Shown here piece after piece: positions 57,801 to 64,000 of a DNA stretch of 64,000 nucleotides. Origin of the DNA: Corella eumyota (taxonomy: Eukaryota > Chordata > Ascidiacea > Phlebobranchia > Corellidae); NCBI GenBank assembly GCA_963082875.1, contig OY720102.1, forward strand, positions 14,916,990 to 14,980,989, written 5' to 3'. The notes below the pieces were generated by a model. The model was not told the origin of the DNA. It worked only from the letters and a program-made list of their open reading frames with translations, and did no database searches. The position numbers and the translations under genes were made by a program. The stretch's first letter is position 1; each line of letters starts with the position of its first letter.

Positions 57801-59750
57801 CAGGTTCTTACTTAAAGATCCTACAACATGCCATCAGTGGGGTTCAAACTAAGGACCTCAGGTTCTTACTTAAAGATCGTACAACATGCCATCAGTGGGG
57901 TTCAAACTAAGGACCTCAGGTTCTACTTAAAGATGCTACAACATGCCATCAGTGGGAATTAAACTAAGGACCTCAGGTTCTACTTAAAGATCCTACAACA
58001 TGCCATCAGTGGGAATTAAACTAAGGACCTCAGGTTCTTTCTTAAAGATGCTACAACATGCCAGCAGTGGAAATCAAACCCAGGATCTCAGGTTCTTACT
58101 TAAAGATCCTACAACATGCCATTAGTGGGAATCAAACTAAGGACCTCAGGTTCTTACTTAAAGATCCTACAACATGCCATCAGTAGAAATTAAACTAAGG
58201 ACCTTAGGTTCTTACTTAAAGATGCTACAACATGCCATCAGTGGGGTTCAAACTAAGGACCTCAGGTTCTACTTAAAGATGCTACAACATGCCATCAGTG
58301 GGAATTAAACTAAGGACCTCAGGTTCTACTTAAAGATCCTACAACATGCCATCAGTGGGAATTAAACTTAGGACCTTAGGTTCTTAATTAAAGATGCTAC
58401 AACATGCCATCAGTGGGGTTCAAACTAAGGACCTCAGGTTCTTACTTAAAGATCCTACAACATGCCATCAGTGGGAATCAAACTAAGGACCTCAGGTTCT
58501 TACTTAAAGATCCTACAACATGCCATCAGTGGGATTCAAACTAAGGACCTCAGGTTCTACTTAAAGATGCTACAACATGCCATCAGTGGGAATCAAACTA
58601 AGGACCTCAGGTTCTACTTAAAGATCCTTCAACATGCCATCAGTGGGAATTAAACTTAGGACCTTAGGTTCTTACTTAAAGATGCTACAACATGCCATCA
58701 GTGAAAATCAAACCCAGGATCTCAAGTTCTTACTTAAAGATGCTACAACATGCCATCAGTGGGAATCAAACTAAGGACTTCAGGTTCTTACTTAAAGATG
58801 CTACAACATGCCATCAGTGGGAATTAAACTTAGGACCTTAGGTTCTTACTTAAAGATGCTACAACATGCCAGCAGTGGGAATCAAACTAAGGACCTCAGG
58901 TTCTACTTAAAGATCCTACAACATGCCATCAGTGGGAATCAAACTAAGGACCTCAGGTTCTTACTTAAAGATGCTACAACATGCCATCAGTGGGAATCAA
59001 ACTAAGGGCCTCAGGTTCTTACTTAAAGATGCTACAACATGCCATCAGTGGGAATCAAACTAAGGGCCTCAGGTTCTTACTTAAAGATCCTACAACATGC
59101 CATCAGTGGGGTTCAAACTAAGGAACTCAGATTCTACTTAAAGATGCTACAACATGCCATCAGTGGGAATTAAACTAAGGACCTCAGGTTCTACTTAAAG
59201 ATCCTACAACATGCCATCAGTGGGAATCAAACTAAGGACCTCAGGTTCTTACTTAAAGATGCTACAACATGCCATCAGTGGGAATCAAACTAAGGACCTC
59301 AGGTTCTTATTTAAAGATGCTACAACATGCCATCAGTGGGAATCAAACTAAAGACCTCAGGTTCTTACTTAAAGATGCTACAACATGCCATCAGTGGGAA
59401 TCAAACTAAAGACCTCAGGTTCTTACTTAAAGATGCTACAACATGCCATCAGTGGGAATCAAACTAAGGACCTCAGGTTCTACTTAAAGATCCTACAACA
59501 TGCCATCAGTGGGAATCAAACTAAGGACCTCAGGTTCTTACTTAAAGATGCTACAACATGCCATCAGTGGGAATCAAACTAAGGACCTCAGGTTCTTACT
59601 TAAAGATGCTACAACATGCCATCAGTGGGAATCAAACTAAGGACCTCAGGTTCTTACTTAAAGATCCTACAACATGCCATCAGTGGGAATCAAACTAAGG
59701 ACCTCAGGTTCTACTTAAAGATCCTACAACATGCCATCAGTGGGAATCAA
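54869..59750. repeat. 58-bp minisatellite array, about 84 copies
   Basis: Same unit as 11,150-13,370 but more than twice as long. It contains higher-order structure: the eight-unit block 55,214-55,676 is repeated at 55,677-56,139 (period about 463 bp). In the middle part (about 56,270-58,090) units with AAACCCAGGATCTCAGG alternate with AAACTAAGGACCTCAGG units, so two monomer types are mixed. Confidence 0.95.
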
Positions 59751-59794
59751 TTTTAGCGACGTCAATATTACAAAAAAACATAAAACGCATATGA

Positions 59795-59955
59795 ACTTCT
59801 GATAAGCCAACACTTAATCAGCAGCTTAATTATTAAGAAATTATATTCTATAATATCCCAAACTACTAAAGTCAACTCGAAACCGGGTCACAGTAACAGT
59901 TGTTAATGTTTTGGCTGTAAAGTCGTCTTTCCCACATCGAGGATAAAGATATATA
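59795..59955 (+). mobile_element. SINE tail fragment
   Basis: Orthologous to 9338-9497, copied with the DHHC exon. Confidence 0.68.
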
Positions 59956-60012
59956 AAATAATTAACGGTGAAGTTAATTTTATTGAATATTTTAAATACG
60001 AAAAAATTTAAC

Positions 60013-60166
60013 CTGATCTTTAGAGTTCATTCTGACATCAGAGAAATCGAGGCCTCTGATTGGTAGAGGAACAATGCCAGGATCAGAAAACACAGATCTA
60101 CTATGGGCAAACAACAATGCTAAAACAACCATGTTGAACATTAAAGCATGAAATGGGCCCCATAAA
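60013..60166 (-). pseudogene. Isolated DHHC-gene exon 2, third copy
   Basis: Open 154-nt exon with splice sites (LWGPFHA, SDPGIVPLPIRGLDFSDV). One change relative to copy 1 (Val to Leu in FHA-L-MFN). It is flanked on both sides by 58-bp arrays, with no other exons. Confidence 0.85.
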
Positions 60167-60261
60167 CTAAAAAATTAATGTTTTTTTATTGTTACAGTGA
60201 ATGGGACAACCTGTATAAACTTTATTGAAATTTAGTTGAACAACATCATTTTTTTGTTTAT

Positions 60262-60497
60262 TTATTTATCCTCGATGTGGGAAGTCGAATACGCGACCTA
60301 AACATAGAGTAACATCAGTTACTTAGACCCATTATCGAGTTGTCTGTGGCAGTTTGGGATATTATAGATTATAATTGTCCGATAATTATGCTGCTGATTA
60401 AGTGCTGGCCCAGCAGGAGTCCACACTGTTTATAGCAGCTTACTTAAGGGTGCTACAGCATGGAAGCAGTGGGAATTGAACCCAAGACTTCATGTAT
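60262..60497 (-). mobile_element. SINE running directly into the minisatellite
   Basis: Reads from the tail to GGGAATTGAACCCAAGACTT and then, within a few bases, into GCCATCAGTGGGAATCAAAC of the 58-bp repeat. Joined at a point where the two sequences resemble each other. Confidence 0.75.
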
Positions 60498-61322
60498 GCC
60501 ATCAGTGGGAATCAAACTAAGGACCTCATGTTTTTACCTTAAGATACTATAACATGCCATCAGTGGGAATCAAACTAAGGACCTCAGGTTCTTACTTAAA
60601 GATCCTACAACATGCCATTAGTGGGAATCAAACTAAGGACCTCAGGTTCTTACTTAAAGATCCTACAACATGCTATCAGTGGGATTCAAACTAAGGACCT
60701 CAGGTTCTTACTTAAAGATTCTACAACATGCCATCAGTGGGAATCAAACTAAGGACCTCAGGTTCTTATTTAAAAATGCTACAACATGCCATCAGTGGGA
60801 ATCAAACTAAGGACCTCAGGTTCTACTTAAAGATGCTACAACATGACATCAGTGGGAATCAAACTAAGGACCTCAGGTTCTACTTAAAGATGCTACAATA
60901 TGACATCAGTGGGAATCAAACTAAGGACCTCAGGTTCTTACTTAAAGATGCTACAACATGCCATCAGTGGGAATCAAACTAAAGACCTCAGGTTCTTACT
61001 TAAAGATGCTACAACATGCCATCAGTGGGAATCAAACTAAGGACCTCAGGTTCTACTTAAAGATCCTACAACATGCCATCAGTGGGAATCAAACTAAGGA
61101 CCTCAGGTTCTTACTTAAAGATGCTACAACATGCCATCAGTGGGAATCAAACTAAGGACCTCAGGTTCTTACTTAAAGATGCTACAACATGCCATCAGTG
61201 GGAATCAAACTAAGGACCTCAGGTTCTTACTTAAAGATCCTGCAACATGCCATCAGTGGGAATCAAACTAAGGACCTCAGGTTCTACTTAAAGATCCTAC
61301 AACATGCCATCAGTGGGAATCA
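60498..61322. repeat. 58-bp minisatellite, about 14 copies
   Basis: Same unit, between the two isolated DHHC exon 2 copies. Its right part is nearly identical to the end of the large array at about 59,380-59,750. Confidence 0.93.
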
Positions 61323-61367
61323 ATTTTAGCGACGTCAATATTACAAAAAAACATAAAACGCATATGA

Positions 61368-61528
61368 ACTTCTGATAAGCCAACACTTAATCAGCAGCTT
61401 AATTATTAAGAAATTATATTCTATAATATCCCAAACTACTAAAGTCAACTCGAAACCGGGTCACAGTAACAGTTGTTAATGTTTTGGCTGTAAAGTCGTC
61501 TTTCCCACATCGAGGATAAAGATATATA
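61368..61528 (+). mobile_element. SINE tail fragment
   Basis: Copy of 59,795-59,955. Confidence 0.68.
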
Positions 61529-61585
61529 AAATAATTAACGGTGAAGTTAATTTTATTGAATATTTTAAATACGAAAAAATTTAAC

Positions 61586-61739
61586 CTGATCTTTAGAGTT
61601 CATTCTGACATCAGAGAAATCGAGGCCTCTGATTGGTAGAGGAACAATGCCAGGATCAGAAAACACAGATCTACTATGGGCAAACAACAATGCTAAAACA
61701 ACCATGTTGAACATTACAGCATGAAATGGGCCCCATAAA
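61586..61739 (-). pseudogene. Isolated DHHC-gene exon 2, fourth copy
   Basis: Same as the third copy but with Val at the position that is Leu there. Open, with acceptor and donor, embedded in repeats. Confidence 0.85.
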
Positions 61740-61834
61740 CTAAAAAATTAATGTTTTTTTATTGTTACAGTGAATGGGACAACCTGTATAAACTTTATTG
61801 AAATTTAGTTGAACAACATCATTTTTTTGTTTAT

Positions 61835-62070
61835 TTATTTATCCTCGATGTGGGAAGTCGAATACGCGACCTAAACATAGAGTAACATCAGTTACTTAGA
61901 CCCATTATCGAGTTGTCTGTGGCAGTTTGGGATATTATAGATTATAATTGTCCGATAATTATGCTGCTGATTAAGTGCTGGCCCAGCAGGAGTCCACACT
62001 GTTTATAGCAGCTTACTTAAGGGTGCTACAGCATGGAAGCAGTGGGAATTGAACCCAAGACTTCATGTAT
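61835..62070 (-). mobile_element. SINE running directly into the minisatellite, second copy
   Basis: Copy of 60,262-60,497 with the same junction. Confidence 0.75.
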
Positions 62071-64000
62071 GCCATCAGTGGGAATCAAACTAAGGACCTC
62101 ATGTTTTTACCTTAAGATACTATAACATGCCATCAGTGGGAATCAAACTAAGGACCTCAGGTTCTTACTTAAAGATCCTACAACATGCTATCAGTGGGAT
62201 TCAAACTAAGGACCTCAGGTTCTTACTTAAAGATTCTACAACATGCCATCAGTGGGAATTAAACTAAGGACCTCAGGTTCTACTTAAAGATCCTACAACA
62301 TGCCATCAGTGGGAATTAAACTAAGGACCTCAGGTTCTTACTTAAAGATACTGCAACATGCCATCAGTGAAAATCAAACCCAGGATCTCAGGTTCTTACT
62401 TAAAGATCCTACAACATGCCATCAGTGGGAATTAAACTAAGGACCTCAGGTTCTACTTAAAGATGCTACAACATGCCATTAGTGGGAATCAAACTAAGGA
62501 TCTCAGGTTCTTACTTAAAGATCCTACAACATGCCATCAGTGGGAATCAAACTAAAGACCTCAGGTTCTTACTTAAAGATTCTACAACATGGCATCAGTG
62601 GAAATCAAATCCAGGATCTAAGGTTCTTACTAAAAGATTCTACAACATGCCATCAGTGGGAATCAAACTAAGGACCTCAGGTTCTTACTTAAAGATTCTA
62701 CAACATGCCAGCAGTGGAAATCAAACCCAGGATCTCTGGTTCTTACTTAAAGATCCTACAACATGCCATCAGTGAAAATCAAACTAAGGACCTCAGGTTC
62801 TTACTTAAAAATACTACAACATGTCATCAGTGGGAATCAAACTAAGGAACTCAGGTTCTTACTTAAAGATCCTACAACATGCCATCAGTGAAAATCAAAC
62901 CAAGCACCACAGGTTCTACTTAAAGATCCTACAACATGCCATCAGTGGGAATCAAACTAAGGACCTCAGGTTCTAACTTAAAGATTCTACAACATGCCAG
63001 CAGTGGAAATCAAACCCAGGATCTCAGGTTCTTACTTAAAGATCCTACAACATGCCATCAGTGGGGTTCAAACTAAGGGCCTCAGGTTCTACTTAAAGAT
63101 GCTACAACATGCCATCAGTGGGAATTAAACTAAGGACCTCAGGTTCTACTTAAAGATCCTACAACATGCCATCAGTGGGAATTAAACTTAGGACCTTAGG
63201 TTCTTACTTAAAGATGCTACAACATGCCATCAGTGGGGTTCAAACTAAGGACCTCAGGTTCTTACTTAAAGATCTTACAACATGCCATCAGTGGAAATCA
63301 AACTAAGGACCTCAGGTTCTTACTTAAAGATCCTACAACATGCCCTCAGTGGGGTTCAAACTAAGGACCTCAGGTTCTACTTAAAGATGCTACAACATGC
63401 CATCAGTGGGAATTAAACTAAGGACCTCAGATTCTACTTAAAGATCCTACAACATGCCATCAGTGGGAAATAAACTTAGGACCTTAGGTTCTCACTTAAA
63501 GATGCTACAACATGCCATCAGTAGGAATTAAACTAAGGACCTCAGGTTCTTACTTAAAGATGCTACAACATGCCATCAGTGGGAATCAAACTAAGGACCT
63601 CAGGTTCTTACTTAAAGATCCTACAACATGCCATAAGTGGGAATCAAACTAAGGACCTCAGGTTCTTACTTAAAGATCCTACAACATGCCATCAGTTGGA
63701 ATCAAACTAAGGACCTCAGGTTCTACTTAAAGATGCTACAACATGCTATCAGTAGGAATTAAACTAAGGACCTCAGGTTCTACTTAAAGATGCTACAACA
63801 TGCCATCAGTGAAAATCAAACTAAGGACCTTAGGTTCTACTTAAAGATGCTACAACATGCTATCAGTGGGAATTAAACTAAGGACCTCAGGTTCTACTTA
63901 AAGATCCTACAACATGCCATCCGTGGAAATTAAACTTAGGACCTTAGGTTCTTACTTAAAGATCCTACAACATGCCATCAGTAGGAATTAAACTAAGGAC
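62071..64000. repeat. 58-bp minisatellite, about 33 copies, runs off the window
   Basis: Same family, with both the AAACTAAGGACC and AAACCCAGGATC monomer types. By analogy with the first unit, hAT and discoidin exons are expected to the right. Confidence 0.93.

Larger units (their letters stand above)
59750..62895. repeat. 1,573-bp tandem duplication inside the array
   Basis: A block made of DHHC intron sequence, SINE tail, DHHC exon 2, SINE and minisatellite occurs twice (exon 2 at 60,013 and 61,586, offset 1,573). The two copies are nearly identical. Both begin where the 58-bp array breaks off at GGGAATCAATTTTAGCGACG. Confidence 0.88.

Overview
The window looks like AT-rich animal DNA, most probably from a tunicate such as Ciona. 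The evidence is short introns with GT-AG borders, many tRNA-derived SINEs, BEL/Pao LTR-element fossils, hAT remnants, and animal genes: a collagen/discoidin secreted protein, a spinster-like MFS transporter and a DHHC palmitoyltransferase. The tunicate assignment is an inference. No prokaryotic features, CRISPR arrays or credible functional tRNA genes were seen.

The window is a set of tandem segmental duplications. Each unit, read along + coordinates, holds: F5/8C (discoidin) exons (-), a 16-bp GGAA-rich minisatellite, a collagen-stalk first exon (-), a BEL/Pao fossil, a SINE, a 55-bp minisatellite and hAT MITE, MFS transporter exons (-), and then either the transporter's own 5' exons (unit 2) or a fragment of a DHHC gene (units 1 and 3), followed by a tandem-repeat field. 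Parts of four units are visible: 1-13.6 kb, 13.6-36.9 kb, 37-64 kb, and an older end cut off at the left. Unit 2 also contains a much younger exact 6,003-bp tandem duplication (about 17.0-23.0 kb and 23.0-29.0 kb) that duplicates the collagen exon and the fossil.

The main biological content is a pair of apparently intact genes, at 14,356-19,165 and 38,890-43,992, both on the minus strand. I assembled them from four exons whose splice phases all agree. Each encodes a signal peptide, a short cysteine-bearing N-terminal tail, an uninterrupted Gly-X-Y collagen stalk (27 or 36 triplets), a CSC neck and one F5/8C domain ending in Cys. The layout parallels collectins and ficolins, with a discoidin head in place of the lectin head. 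By hand count the two discoidin domains differ at 33 nucleotides, 32 of them amino-acid changing. The changes cluster in the loops expected to form the ligand face, while the short intron between two of these exons is almost unchanged. The N-terminal tail and the neck differ in the same block-like way. This is the most interesting signal in the window.

The transporter is broken or truncated in all three copies, and the DHHC pieces are 5' fragments. Long arrays of a 55-58-bp repeat, up to about 4.9 kb, appear to derive from the tRNA-like head of the local SINE.
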